64,000 nucleotides of DNA from Zygnema cylindricum (taxonomy: Eukaryota; Streptophyta; Zygnematophyceae; Zygnematales; Zygnemataceae), in the NCBI GenBank assembly GCA_037447655.1, contig JBBHKE010002163.1, positions 61,531-125,530 on the forward strand. Reading direction: 5' to 3'. Under the pieces are notes generated by a model that was not told the origin of the DNA, searched no databases, and saw only the letters and a program-made list of their open reading frames with translations. Shown here in pieces: positions 34,679-46,109 of this stretch (its first letter is position 1; every line of letters begins with the position of its first letter). Both the position numbers and the translations under genes were made by a program.

Positions 34679-35785
34679 TTAGTCAACTTTTAATTTAAGT
34701 CCACAATTTTCTCTGCAAAACTTTAATATAGGAGAAGGCACCGGTTTTGTCATCATGTCTTCAATCATCTCATTATCACTTTTATGCACCAGTTTAATTA
34801 TTTTATTCTCAACCTTCTCTCTGACAAAGCTTAGTCTTATATCCATATGTTTACCTTTGAAATGGTGTTTTGGATTAGCTGCGATGGAGATAGCAGCTTG
34901 ATTATCACAAAAGACATTCTGAGTCCCAGTTTCCATGAACCCAAGGTCTTCGAGTAGAGATTTTACCCACATTAATTCTTTAGTGGCAGCACATGAAGCC
35001 ATGTATTCAACCTCCATATTGGACTGAGCAACTACTTTCTGTTGTTTGCTACTCCAACAACATGCACCAGATCCAATTTGCAACACATATCTAGTTGTAT
35101 ATCGTCTCAAAGGCACATCCCCATAACTGGCATCACTCGAAGTGGTGATGTCAGTGTGCTCCCCTCCCAAATGTAACCATAATTCCCTTGTTCCCACCAA
35201 ATATCTCCTCACTCTTTTGGCTGCAACCCAGTCGCTTTTCCTAGGTTCATTTAGACTTCTACTGAGAACACCTATAGCCGCAGCAATGTCCGGACGTGTA
35301 CAATTCATAAAGTAAATTAAACTGCCTACAATTTGCCGATAAGGAATTCCTTCCATAAACCTCTTTTCTTCCTCATCCATCTCATCATTCAAAATGAATA
35401 TCCCTCCCTCTTCACTCCCCTTTGATACTTTCTTTAGATCCATGGGAGTGGTACACCCATTTGCTTTCTCCATTTGAAGCTTTTCTAGCACATTATCGAT
35501 AGCTTCTTTCCGAGTGAGTCTTATAATTCTATTCCCTCTATCCCTCTCTATTTGAATCCCCAAAATGTATTTTGCTTCGCCGAGATCTTTCATGTCAAAC
35601 CGACTTCTCAGATCCTGTTTGAGTTTGTTAATTTTATCTAAGGACTTGCTTAAGACTACTAAATCATCTACATAAATAGCAATAAATATCGCTCCATTTT
35701 CATCCTCAAATATATATATGGAGTGATCTGAACTTATTCTAATGTATCCCAAACCTGTCAAAATTTGTCCAATTTTATGTTCCAT
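34679..35785 (-). pseudogene. copia 2 RT (C-terminal part) and RNase H, 368-codon open frame
   Basis: The longest intact coding stretch in the window. The RT catalytic YVDD is at residues 38-41 (IYVDDLVVLS). The connection domain contains YRQIVGSLIYFMNCTRPDIA, and RNase H motifs include DASYGD, EVEYMASC and DNQAAISIAANPKHH. It ends KPVPSP...CGLKLKVD. The N-terminal RT finger/palm sequence lies upstream at 35786-36077 in other frames, so the whole polyprotein is broken even though this segment is open. Confidence 0.9.
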
Positions 35786-37470
35786 TGCCGAGGGGCTTGC
35801 TTAAGGCCATAAAGTGATTTTATCAGTTCACCTTGCTTTCTTCTCCACTTTCCACGAATCCTTCCGGTTGTCTCATTTAGATTTCTTTTTCCAACTCTCC
35901 GTGTAAGAAGGTTGTCTTAAAATACATCTGGTGTATTTTCATATCCTCAGCTGCGGCTAAACTTAAGAGGATTCTGACAGAAGGGAATCTGACTACGGGT
36001 GCAAAGGTTTCTTCATAGTCTATTCTTTTTTTTTGGAGTATAACCTTTAGCAACCAACCTAGCCTTATATCTTTCAATGGTATTATCTGGGTTTAGTTTA
36101 AGCTTAAAAACCCACTTATATCCAATCGGTTTCTGTTCGGTGGACAATCTACCAACTCCCATGTATTGGCTTCCATGATAGAGGCCATTTCTTCATTGAT
36201 GGCAGTGATCCACCGGCTGCTTTCTGAGGTATTTATGGCCTCTAAGTATGTCTGAGGTTCTTCTGGGTGAGATATCTTTGTGAGTTTATTATTTACATGT
36301 CTTTCTTGAAGCCGTTTCCTACTTCTTTTTCCTCCTAAAAAATTTGACGCTGGTATGGAAGGCATCCTCGGGTTTCGTTGAGGAAGAATTTCATCTCCCT
36401 TATCTTTCAATTCCAGTGTTTGATCAATTTCCTCGTCGGTTTCCACTTCGTATTGTGGTGTTACCTCGGATGTTGTCTTTTCGTTCTTCTCCTTTGGCAC
36501 ATCTGCAGATTTTTCCTATTCCTCGTCTTCCTTCTCTTCATTTCCCAAGTCAAAGTCAAAATACTGACCCGATTCAAATCTGATTTTGACTTCTTTGTTA
36601 TATTTGAATGGATCAATAGACTTTACTTAATTCATCACCACTATATGTTTTACCAAAATGATATCTCTATTTTTCAAGTCATATACTCGATATCCTTTTG
36701 TGCTCTCATCATATCCTACAAGATATCCTGGTTTCCATCTTCCCTTTAACTTCCATTTAGTCTTATCGGAATCCAAACTGTAGAGTTGACTTCGGAACAC
36801 TCTAAAACTAGACAAATCTGGTTTTCTTCTCGTCCACCTTTCATACAAAGTTTCCTCCTTATTTGCCGAAGTTAGCACTCTATTTTTGATAAATTTAGCA
36901 TAGTTTATAGACTCAACCCAAAATTGCAATCCTATTCTTTTATCAATTTGCATACTTCATGACATATCTTCTAAAGTTACATTCACTCTTTGTGCTACTC
37001 CATTTTGTTCCGGATTATAAGGAACTGTTTTCTCATGATGGATTCCTTCTTCTTTAAGAAATTCTTCAAATTCTTTTGAGGTGTATTCTTTCCCATTATC
37101 ACTTCTTATCTCTTTTATTCAGGTTTCATGTAATTTTTCACTCCATACTTTGTATTCTTTGAAATATCTTAGTACCTCTGACTTATGTCTAAGAAAATAT
37201 ACCTTAGTGTATATAGACCTATCATCGGTAATGGTTAGCATCCATCTTTCCCCCCCATGTGAAACATACCTAGCTGGTCCCCAAACATCACTGTGAACTA
37301 GATCTAATAATTTCTCTCTTATAACTGTGGTTGCCTTTGGAAATGGAAGTCTATGAATCTTCCCTTGGGCACATCCATTACAATCATCTGAGGTCTCATC
37401 ATCTCCAAACTCAATTCCATCCACTATTCGTTTTTTTTCATTTTCTTTAATCTATCTAGATTTACATGCC
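35786..37470 (-). pseudogene. copia 2 integrase and N-terminal RT, degraded
   Basis: Fragments in several minus-strand frames. The integrase zinc/core region (CNGCAQGKIHRLPFPKA, LVHSDVWGP, LTITDDRS) is at 37119-37424. The C-terminal integrase region (FIKNRVLTSANKEETLYERW) is at 36627-36953. An acidic linker and the start of RT (SIMEANTWELVDCP) are at 36093-36500, and RIDYEETFAPVVRF at 35877-36077. It is interrupted on the upstream side by solo LTR B at 37476. It is not translatable as one protein. Confidence 0.88.
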
Positions 37471-37475
37471 CTAAC

Positions 37476-38649
37476 TGTTGATATTTGAGTATTTCCTAGG
37501 TGTGTATTAGGATAGAAAAAGAGCAGAGGCAGTATGCCTCTGACTCCGTTATCTAAGCCCCCATACTTGTTGTAGTCACTGAAGGCTGGATAGGGAGACA
37601 GAGTCATGGCTGAATGAGTTCTCCAAGAGAGACAGGTAAATTAAGAAGGTTCATAAAAAGGATTGACTCGCGCAGGGTTTGATCCTGGTACCTGCCGCCA
37701 ATCAAAGTAGCCGTTAGCTCTAGCCGTTAAGCCTAGAATAATGCTAATATATGTAGTGTTTGACAAATATTTAAATAGTAACACGTAGACTAGTTGTTTA
37801 ACGGGAAATAGATATGTAGTACATGGAAACAGTTTTAGGTAGTACGGAGTACGGTTTTGATGTTTTATGAAACGGATATCGCGCACTTGTTTCGACCGCG
37901 AAACAAATACAGCGCGTCGAATTTCAGCGGCTAAGATTATATCCGGTTTTGATCGGACGGCCGCGATAGGCACCGCGATCACAGAAGAGGTAATTTTGGC
38001 GTTTTACGTTCATTGCCACGTCAGATGACACGTGGCGTGATACCATTGGATTACGGGAACTCCGGAGAGTACGGGAACAAATCCTGATTTGACACGTGTC
38101 GACATTTTGGCCATGTTAAACAATGGCCGTACAGAAAGTACACCGGTAACTGTACTTTTTTGTACGACACTGCAATTTGATTGGTGCCGTACTTCAGTAG
38201 ATAGAGTTTTAGAGGGGGAATAGGACTTAGGAAATTTTGGGTAGGTAGCTGCCTCTCCCAGAGAGCAACTTGTATAAATGGCAAACTTTGGCCAGCCATA
38301 ACAATCAATTAACTTGACCATTTTCAGTGATTCTTTTTGCTGCGGCCTCACGCGAGTCCAGGCTACACAAGGGTGTAGTCGGTCAGAGTTTTTGCCTGCA
38401 AGGGTGGCTGCATTTCGAAGGGAAAGTCAAAGTGGTTGAATGTGTCCAAATCTCATATTCTAACTTTGCATACTGTGGTGGAACTGAGCACACAGAAAGT
38501 GTTATTTTCACAGGGGTGAATCTATATTGGGGTTTTGACTGTCAAAGGGTTAGTCATTTGGGTTTATATCAAGTTAGAAGTCGGCACTATGTAGATTAGC
38601 TTCTTTGGATCTGCCTACTCCGAGGGCCAATGGAGGTCTCAAAGTTTCA
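37476..38649 (+). mobile_element. solo LTR B of the main copia group (1174 bp, TSD CTAAC)
   Basis: Runs TGTTGATATTTGAG...CAAAGTTTCA, flanked by CTAAC at 37471-37475 and 38650-38654. It is inserted in opposite orientation into copia 2, between protease and integrase. An ATG lies 20 nt before the end (38630). Other features are a GTAC cluster (38129-38165, four GTAC in ~37 bp), G-boxes (CACGTGGCG at 38030; GACACGTGTC at 38092) and a tRNA-like block on the opposite strand (~37655-37740). Confidence 0.95.
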
Positions 38650-39498
38650 CTAACCTCTTTTGCCAAAACATCATATCACTTCCACACGAGTAGGGGAAAG
38701 CTTTTTCATTGCAAAGTGCAATTCTGAACATTCCTTCAATGCCCTTTTCAGCTATAAAATAAACCTCATTATCAAAGCTAGCTGCGAAGATTCCTTTCTT
38801 AGTACTGGTTTCGAACTCTTTTTCATCTAGACAGTTGTAGAAACTAGATTCTTGCTAAGCTGTGGAATGTAAAAAATATATGAGAGTGTTACAATTGAAG
38901 CCTTTCCATCAACTAGAACTTTTAATTCAACCGATCCAACAATGTTTGTGGTTTCTACTCTACCATCTCCATAATCTATCTCAACTGTTGGAATTTTTCT
39001 AAATTTAGTAAACCACCTCTTATCCTTGCATATATGCATTGAGGCCCTTGAGTCTATGATCCACCCATCCTCAGGTGGATCTCTCTTACCTCCGAAGGCA
39101 CACTTTTGTCTTTGTAGAATGTCTGCATGCTTCTCAGTGGTTTTTCGTTTAAGAAGAAGCTCCTCAAGCTCTTCTTCCGGTTTGGTTACGTCATCTTTTT
39201 CCTCATCATGAACTTGAGTCAGAAAAGCCCTTTTCGTTCCTCCATCTTTTGAGGAACCTTGTCCATCTTTTGGTCAAAGACCCGCAAGCTTAACATAATC
39301 TGCCATATAATGTCCTGGTTTCTTGCAAAAGTGACATTATCCACCTCGAGGAGCTCCTCTCCTTTGTCGATCAAATTTGCCACCTTCTTGTCTTTTAACT
39401 CCAAAGTTTCGATAGGGATCCTTTCCCTTTTCCTCATCACGCTTCCGCCAATAAGATCTTGCAGCCAAAGCTTGAACACTCAAACTTTCTCTTCTAAG
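38650..39498 (-). pseudogene. copia 2 gag C-terminus and protease, broken
   Basis: The protease region reads WIIDSRASMHICKDK at ~39000-39065 (the usual DSGAS has become DSRAS), followed by VEIDYGDGRVETTNIVGSVELKVLVDGKASIVTL (38827-39039). Upstream are an acidic/basic linker and a CHFC-KKPGHYMAD zinc knuckle (39290-39330). It is interrupted downstream by solo LTR B and upstream by solo LTR E1. Confidence 0.85.
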
Positions 39499-40851
39499 TG
39501 TTGTTTTTGAAGATTTAGTTTCGTGCGTATGTGAAATTTGATGCGCACGCGACGTTTCGTGCGTATATATTTACGTTATATACTGTGGAGGTTCGAAAGG
39601 ATTTGTGGATTGGGGGAGTAAGTGTACGAGCAAAATTAAAGTTACGTGTGAGTGGCGCGAACAAACATTTGAAAATGTACGGCGGATCGCGAAGCGATCC
39701 GATATGAAATATGAATTTAAGGTGACGAAAAAGTACAAATTAAGTGACGCGAAGAAGCGTACGAAAAATACGGAATACGAAATGGAAATGGACGGCGGAT
39801 CGCTTGGCGATTCGATTTGAAATATTCGAAGAATTTGAAAAGTACGCCGGCCATATGAAACATAATGCGACAGACCGCATTTATTAAATGTGACGCCGCC
39901 GGTACGGAGCGTCGTATTTGACACGCGACATTTATGACGAAGTACGTGATTTCGGTACGGACAAGATTTGTATGGTACGGATTGTTTGACAAGTGATTCG
40001 TGGTACACGTGGAAGGCGGATGGCGTCAGCCGATTTTTTAAGGGACCACATTGTTTTTATGACACATTATCTAGTGGACCGTACATATGCGATGTCGGTT
40101 CACTACGTGGACTTATCGACAAGTGACTAAGCAAGTTGTCACTTATGACGCGGATTTTTGGATGCGTCGGTGTAAATATTTGAAGCATCAATGTTTTGTC
40201 TTATTTGAATTAATGATTTAGTGTTGATTAAAATAGTTATATTTTACGTGATTAATGAGGATATCGACACTTTAATTTATGTGTCGTATTTGCAGACAAG
40301 TGTACGCTTACGATTGCTTGACTTTCAGGTGTACGCTTACGATTAGTTTTATTTAATGACAGTTATGTAATTTACGTTGGTTATTTTGACACTTAGTGAT
40401 TTGTTAACAGCTCACAAGTGTATATATAGGTTTGAGCTTCATTAGAATAATCATCAATGCTGGTTAGTAAAGTGGGGACCGAAGATGTAGACTTTTAGGG
40501 TTGCCGATTAGGTCATGCATTTGAGTAATATGTTTATTGATATACTTTTGTTGATTTAATGTTTATGTGAGATTATACTTTGATTATACTCTTTTGTTAT
40601 TATTTATTTATGTTGTTTTATATATACTTGATATGCATTTGTCCTAGGGTTTGTTTATGTCGATTATTCCATCAAACCTTAGATGTTGTCATAGGGTTTA
40701 TTTATGTTGATTATTCCATAAAACCCTAAATGTTGTTGTATGTTAAATGGAGGATGCATTTCAAATGATTGTTCGTCGACCTATTTTTGCTTAGCTTCTT
40801 GCATGATAGTTTGGGTCGCTTCTGCGGTCTATTTTAGACCAAAGAACAACA
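39499..40851 (+). mobile_element. solo LTR E1 (1353 bp, TSD CTAAG)
   Basis: TGTTGTTTTTGAAGATTTAG...AAAGAACAACA, flanked by CTAAG at 39494-39498 and 40852-40856. Removing it rejoins copia 2 gag. It is related to LTR E2 at 54562-55631: the shared 5' block has TTAGTTTCGTGCG, CTGTGGAGGTTCGAA and GGATTGGGGGAGTAA, and both carry the hairpin CGGATCGCGAAGCGATCCG. It belongs to a different LTR family from the surrounding copia elements. No internal domain is present. Confidence 0.9.
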
Positions 40852-40856
40852 CTAAG

Positions 40857-41624
40857 TTCTATGGTACTCTCTTTCACTAAAATCATCCCCACTGTATCAT
40901 CCCAATTCCTATTGGTATTCCCTAGATCCTGCAACCTATTAGTGATATTCTCATACTCTTTAGGTAGTTTTCATTATCAGTGTATTTACTCTTTGTCTCT
41001 CAGACCATGAGATACCTGCGCTCTCTAGTCCTCCAAATAATGCTCCTAAGTCATTGCAATAATCATTCATACTTCCTCCCTTGTAAGTATAAGCTGAAGT
41101 TTTATTTTATGCTGTTGCTGTACCAACGACCCACTTTTATATTTGTTTACAAGAGATACCCAAATATGATACGAAGATCTAACATGCATAAGAGGAATGG
41201 CAATACCCTTCACTACACTTTTGAGAATTAAAAGCTTAGCCACCTTGTCCTTATAGTTCCAATTTTCATATTCTGACCGTTCGGTCTGACTCCTTATCAC
41301 CATTGCTGGTGAAACTGCTGCCGGTATCGTCCTTCACAATGGAGTCCCTCGAGAAGCATCTCCTCCCTTTTCTCCTTCCATGATTATCTCCTGCCATTCC
41401 TTGTCATCGTTCGTGATGGCGGCTGTGGTGGTGGAGGCGCCAGAAAAATGTGTTACTCTAAACCCAAGTGGAGGTGGACATCGAATTTGCCCGAACACTA
41501 TGCCCCATAGGTGCTTCTCCAAAAGTTCTCCCTCCATCATTATTTCCCAATAAAGAAAGTCAAATCCATTAAATGTAAGCACTTTAGAGGGTGGGCCCCT
41601 AACCTGAAATTCTGTGGTCTCCAT
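40857..41624 (-). pseudogene. copia 2 gag N-terminus, broken, initiating inside the LTR
   Basis: The ATG at 41624 lies in the 5' LTR 20 nt from its end. The frame begins METTEFQVRGPPSKVL and continues FNGFDFLYWEIMM, then stops at ~41334. Further gag pieces (41067-41303, and EYENITNRLQD near 40900-40950) are in other frames. The primer-binding site encodes V-R-G-P-P here, with one change from the consensus. Confidence 0.85.
41590..41604 (-). promoter_or_regulatory. primer-binding site of copia 2
   Basis: GGTTAGGGGCCCACC, one mismatch (T to G) from the half-tRNA-Met consensus of the other copies, directly after the LTR end. Confidence 0.75.
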
Positions 41625-42504
41625 TAACCCACAAAATTATCAGCCTATGTAAAGCCTCTAGGATAAAATTTGCCCCTTTCAATTTCTCACTCCATAAGTT
41701 CCGCCGCGGCACACAAATGTTATGACCACGCTAAACCCTGTGAGGACAAGACTTCCTTGAGTCAAACCCAAAAAGAATCACTGAATTTGCTCCCTAAGTA
41801 GTAAGTTATGGCTAGCCAAAGATGGCCTATAAATACAGAAGGTCATCTGGAGAGAGGAGCCTCAAACACGCTAAGTTCCTTAACTCCTACTCACAATTAC
41901 CTGCTACTCTACCCTAGGCGAATCAAAAGAGTGTATAGTACAAGAAGGTACAGTGGCCGATTGTACTTCTTGTACGGCCTTTGTACAACATGGCCTTCTA
42001 GTTGACACTTATAAACTTGGGAGCCATCGTTCCTCCTCTCATCCTTTTTGGCGTCCAATGACGTGACGCCACTCGGCACAGCGCGCCGCTATGTCTGAAA
42101 GCCGCGGAAGATTCATTCGGATTTGGCGGGGGCGACAACATCCGTCTGATAATGTATTTTACACGGTTAGATTTGCGTCCGCGAGCGTCTTTTGATTATA
42201 GATGACGTTTCTTCAATTTTGGTATGTTTAAGTGAAAGTAACGTTTTGTGTAACACTTTAATTGATTACCGAAAAAGAATCGTGTATCATTTCCATAACG
42301 CCTAAATGGTTAAGGCGTACGTCTACATAGCAAACTGTAGACCAATGTTTAAATCTTGTTTAGGGCGACATTTTGGTAATCTATCAATCTGTCTGCCCGT
42401 CTGCCTGCTTCTTTCTGACTATGGCGGCAACCATGGTGAGACTCTCTCTCTCTTCACTCTAGAGTCTAAATTAAGAAGTGAATAATTAAGACTTATTTTC
42501 AACA
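41605..42504 (-). repeat. 5' LTR of copia 2 (900 bp)
   Basis: Minus-strand TGTTGAAAATAAG...CAGAATTTCA, the partner of 33764-34665. Its outer flank (42505 onwards) lies inside the zinc-knuckle codons of copia 3, so copia 2 or its LTR inserted into copia 3. The tRNA-like block is at 42300-42358, with a 6-bp pairing GTCTAC/GTAGAC in the anticodon arm. Confidence 0.9.
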
Positions 42505-43412
42505 ACAAAATGGCATAGACCATTGCGAGTCCTTGGTCCGAACTCTTCGGTCTGATTTTTCTGCCCCTCCCCTCGATAATTTCCAACCTGTTTCCTGGAA
42601 TCATTGTTCCTCTAATCAGTCCCAGCTGCCAAAGCTTGCCCACTCTTTCCTCCCCATCGGATCTCAATCGTATTCTCCCGAACGATAATCATTCCTATCA
42701 CTGAATTCTAAATCCACCTTGAGTCCTCCAAGTCTTGCACACGATTGACTATGTTCTCGAACTCATCGAGTAACTTCATCAGTAAACAGTTAACCTTTTC
42801 CTTTTCGCTAAATATTTTTCCACCACTCTCCTGTTCCATGAAAAGTGTAGCAAGCTTATTGCAAAAATCCAACATCTTCCCCCCTTTGTATACATACTCC
42901 TTAATTTTCTGATCAGCCAATTGTTGTTGCTAAATCGTACCACTTCGGTACACCTGTATGAGAGCCACCCAAAGATCGGATGCCCTCTCTACTTGCAAAT
43001 GGGGAGATGCAAGCCCTTGAGTAAGATGGCGTAGGATGAAGTGCTTAGCCGCCGTATTGTTGTAGTCGCAGGTATCGATATCATTCTCCTCGTTCCTTCG
43101 AATAGGTGACATGAATACCGAACCGGTTGCTATTGGTGTGATCGTCTCCTTCTCCTTTCCTTTGTCCACCACCTCCCCTTTCTTTGTCTCATCCGTTGAA
43201 GATGGATGTGCATTTTTAGTGAATCTGCCTCTTGTAAACCCTCGAGGTATCCCAAGACTTGATGGACGCCTCACCCGTCCACTCACTATTCCCCAAAATC
43301 GTTTCTCACATAGAGCTCGTGTCATCATACTTTCCCAGTATATGAAGCCAACTCCATTGAATATGGGCACCCTAGATGGTGGGCCCATAACTTGCAACTC
43401 TGAGACCTCCAT
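42505..43412 (-). pseudogene. copia 3 gag, truncated at the zinc knuckle
   Basis: The ATG at 43412 lies in the LTR 20 nt from its end: MEVSELQVMGPPSRVPIFNGVGFIYWESMM, a 160-codon open frame. This is followed by gag segments in other frames (YVYKGGKMLDFCNKLATLF at 42708-42920). It ends at 42505 within a CHFC-type zinc knuckle, where the LTR of copia 2 begins. No pol sequence of this copy remains adjacent. Confidence 0.85.
43378..43392 (-). promoter_or_regulatory. primer-binding site of copia 3
   Basis: AGTTATGGGCCCACC immediately after the LTR terminal CA. It matches the half-tRNA-Met consensus at 14 of 15 positions. Confidence 0.8.
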
Positions 43413-44423
43413 AGGTCCTTAGAGTAGGTAGCTCACACGAAGCCTCAAGGATAACCCTGACCCTTTTGTGTTTCGCCAAGAATAACTGCCACCCTGGCAA
43501 ACAAAAACAGTGACCGCCTTCACCCTTGTGAAGGCAAGACTCCCCTGAGTCGATAACAAAAAGAATCTCTATGAAGGGTCAAAGTTGACCTTTTGTACTG
43601 AAGCTCTCTGGGAGAGAGGGTCCTCTCTACCAATTTTTTCTAAGTCCTATCTCTCTCCAAAACTCTATCTAGTGATGTACGGCACCAATCATATTACAGT
43701 ACCATACACAAAAGTACAGCTGCCGGTGTACTTTCTGTACGAATATTTTACGACATGGCCTAAATGTTGACACATGTCATATCCGGATTCGGTCCCGTAA
43801 TCCGTGGAGATGCTGCAATCCAATGTGGTTTTGCCACGTGTCATCCGACGTGGCAATGACCACAAACAACTGAGAATCTCTTCCGCGATCTCGACATTCT
43901 TCTCTGCTATCGGATAGAATGCAGATTTCAATCGTAGCGGTCATAAATACTTGCGCGATATTTGTTTCGTTTAAAGAAACAAATGCGCGGTACTTGTTTC
44001 CAATCCATACCGAAATCTATACTTTTACATAACTTAATCTATGTATCCTTTAAACAGTTGCTGTTAAATGAATTATCCTACGTGGCAACATTTAAATAAT
44101 TAACAAACCCTATATCATGCAACTCTAGTCCTAGACGTAATGGATAAGGCTACCGGCCACCGACGGCTTTATCGCACGGCAGGTACAAGGATCAAATCCT
44201 AGGTTTGACAGGTTTCCTTTTAATAAAGAAACAACCAATCCATAAATCAACTAATCTATTTCTCGTAAACCTCTGGATAGCCTAAGTAGCCATGGCTCTA
44301 GCTTCCTCTCTTACTTTTAGTGACTGCAACAAGTGTGAGAAGTTAGAGGTAGACTGCCTCGGCCTCTTTCTATATTTCTATTTAGACCTAGAAAATACTT
44401 TAAACGGACCATCAATTTCTACA
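43393..44423 (-). repeat. 5' LTR of copia 3 (1031 bp)
   Basis: Minus-strand TGTAGAAATTGATGG...AGAGTTGCA. It is inserted into the transposase of Z copy 2 (outer flank CTCTT at 44424-44428). Its tRNA-like block (~44128-44212) has an A-box-like CGTAATGGATAAGGC as in tRNA-Arg genes and a B-box GGATCAAATCC that fits GGWTCRANNCC exactly. A paired W-box (GGTCAAAGTTGACC) lies at ~43578, and a GTAC cluster at 43675-43742. Confidence 0.9.
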
Positions 44424-45734
44424 CTCTTTGCGAGTAGAGCGTTGTTCAACTCCTCGAACATATTTTGACCGCCACAATTGTCCTCAAAAATAACCTTTTC
44501 TCACCTATCACGATCTCCTTGGTATGACCTCGGCTCAGCAATCCATTGCAGAAATACCGTCTTGTCATTCCATCTTTTAAGCTCGGTCTGATAACAAACT
44601 CCTACAAAAGAGAGAGGGAGGGAGTTACATTAATGTAAGATGGATATGGCATAGGGAGAATAAGAGAGTGGGACGATGAGGGAAAGGGAGAGGGAAGGAG
44701 GCGAGAAGTACAATAGGGAGTTGGAGCAATGGGGGTGAAGGTATTGAATTAGGGAGGGAGAGAGAGGGCGAGATGCACTATAAACAACACATATCCCCAT
44801 TATTAATTTTTTTGATATAGAATACAAGGGAGAATTAGGGAGAAAACATCGTCAGTATTTACAAGGAAAAATAAATATATGGAAGGAAACACACCTAGTT
44901 TGTCATCTTTGATGCCCTTTATCTGGTGATTACGGAGCTTGTTGGCGAAGATTAGCCTAAGAGATCCAATACGGGCGTTCACTCCGCTCGTGAGTCGAAC
45001 CATCAAAGTCATCGACTCTCCGCCTCCCGCAACATCCGTGTATTTAACCATCTCGTCCCCGCGAAAATCCGACGTCTTTTTGTTATCCATATTTATAATG
45101 ACGTGGGTTTCGTCCATGTTTTCGACAAGATCCTCGTTGTAGCGACCTAATATCATAATAACACATAAATAAGTTAAAATTAACAACACACATAATTACC
45201 ATGGTAGGGGCAACAACTTTCAACCGCACATTTGCATTTTTATCCCTCAACAAAAACATAAAAAATAATACATTTAACATATATTAGAACACATATCAAT
45301 GAGTTGTATTAAAGTACAAAAAAATTACCCTAAAAAAATCCCTGTTTTAGCTCTCCCATGTGATATGCAACCATTTTTTTAATGTACTCCTCCTTCTCAG
45401 GGCTTAATTGTAACTTTCTTTTTTGAGCCCTCGTGACCATATTGTGTTTCTCGCAAAACCGTTGAGTCCATCGTTTTGTCATTTTCATTTTGATCTCTTT
45501 TCCTGTTTTGTCAAAAAACAACCTCGCATTTTCCTTCTTCATACGTTTAATGATATGAACTGCCATGGTCCCCACAATAGTTTGAGACATTTTCATACCC
45601 GCCTTCTTGAACCGGTAGAACTCGTCCACTAACTCCGAGTGCACCGCTGTGACCCACGGAAATTCCTTCCTCCCCCTACCCGGCAGTGCCTTTGTCACCA
45701 CAACACTTCTTCTTCCGAATCTAGTAGTTGACAA
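44424..45734 (-). pseudogene. DDE_1-type transposase of transposon Z, copy 2
   Basis: A cut-and-paste transposase of the pogo/Tc5-like DDE_1 group with CENP-B-type HTH. Exon 1 (45330-45734, 134 codons) contains SELVDEFYRFKKAGMKMS and RWTQRFCEKHNMVTRAQKRK, a second HTH-like motif. Exon 2 (44895-45146) holds the first catalytic Asp in ENMDETHVIINMD and GGGESMTLMVRLT. Exon 3 (44424-44601) has WNDKTVFLQWIAEPRSY and the second Asp in FEDNCGGQN. Intron 2 (44602-44894) has clean GT/AG ends; intron 1 ends at ATTAG|GTCGC, but its donor-side frame is uncertain. There is one TGA in exon 3 and a likely one-base loss at the end of exon 1. The C-terminus with the last acidic residue was lost to the copia 3 insertion. 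No ATG is found at the start given (TTG). Confidence 0.75.
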
Positions 45735-45904
45735 GGTGTGTATAGTCGCCCGTATGTTTCTTAGTGTCGCAACCCTGCCCTTTCACCACCGACTTGCCTT
45801 TTGGTATTCTGTAACGAGAATAAAGAAAAAAAAAAGAAACAAGAGGAACTTGTCAATCCTAATTCATACAGGAAAAATTATATTTTATAAAGGAAAAACA
45901 ATTC

Positions 45905-46100
45905 AACGACGACCAGGAGTCGTCGCTAAATTCAGGTACGAATGTTCGTCGTTGCTAGTTCAGATATCCGATGTCATTTTAAGATCCAGCGACGACAGAA
46001 AGAGGACGCTGGTTCGGGTAACCGATGCATAAAAAAGATTCAGCGACGAGAGAAATTCGTCGCTGGTTCAGCGAGGAGGTGAAGTCGTCGCTATGTCTAT
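45905..46100. repeat. TCGTCGCTG subterminal repeat cluster, Z copy 2
   Basis: ACGACGACCAGGAGTCGTCGCT, TTCGTCGTTGC, GCGACGACAGAAAGAGGACGC, GCGACGAGAGAAATTCGTCGCTGG and GAAGTCGTCGCTATG form four to five inverted pairs. Such clusters usually bind transposase near an element end, yet ORF2 follows on the far side in both copies. They may be internal or intergenic in a two-gene element. Confidence 0.6.
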
Positions 46101-46109
46101 CAAACCACA

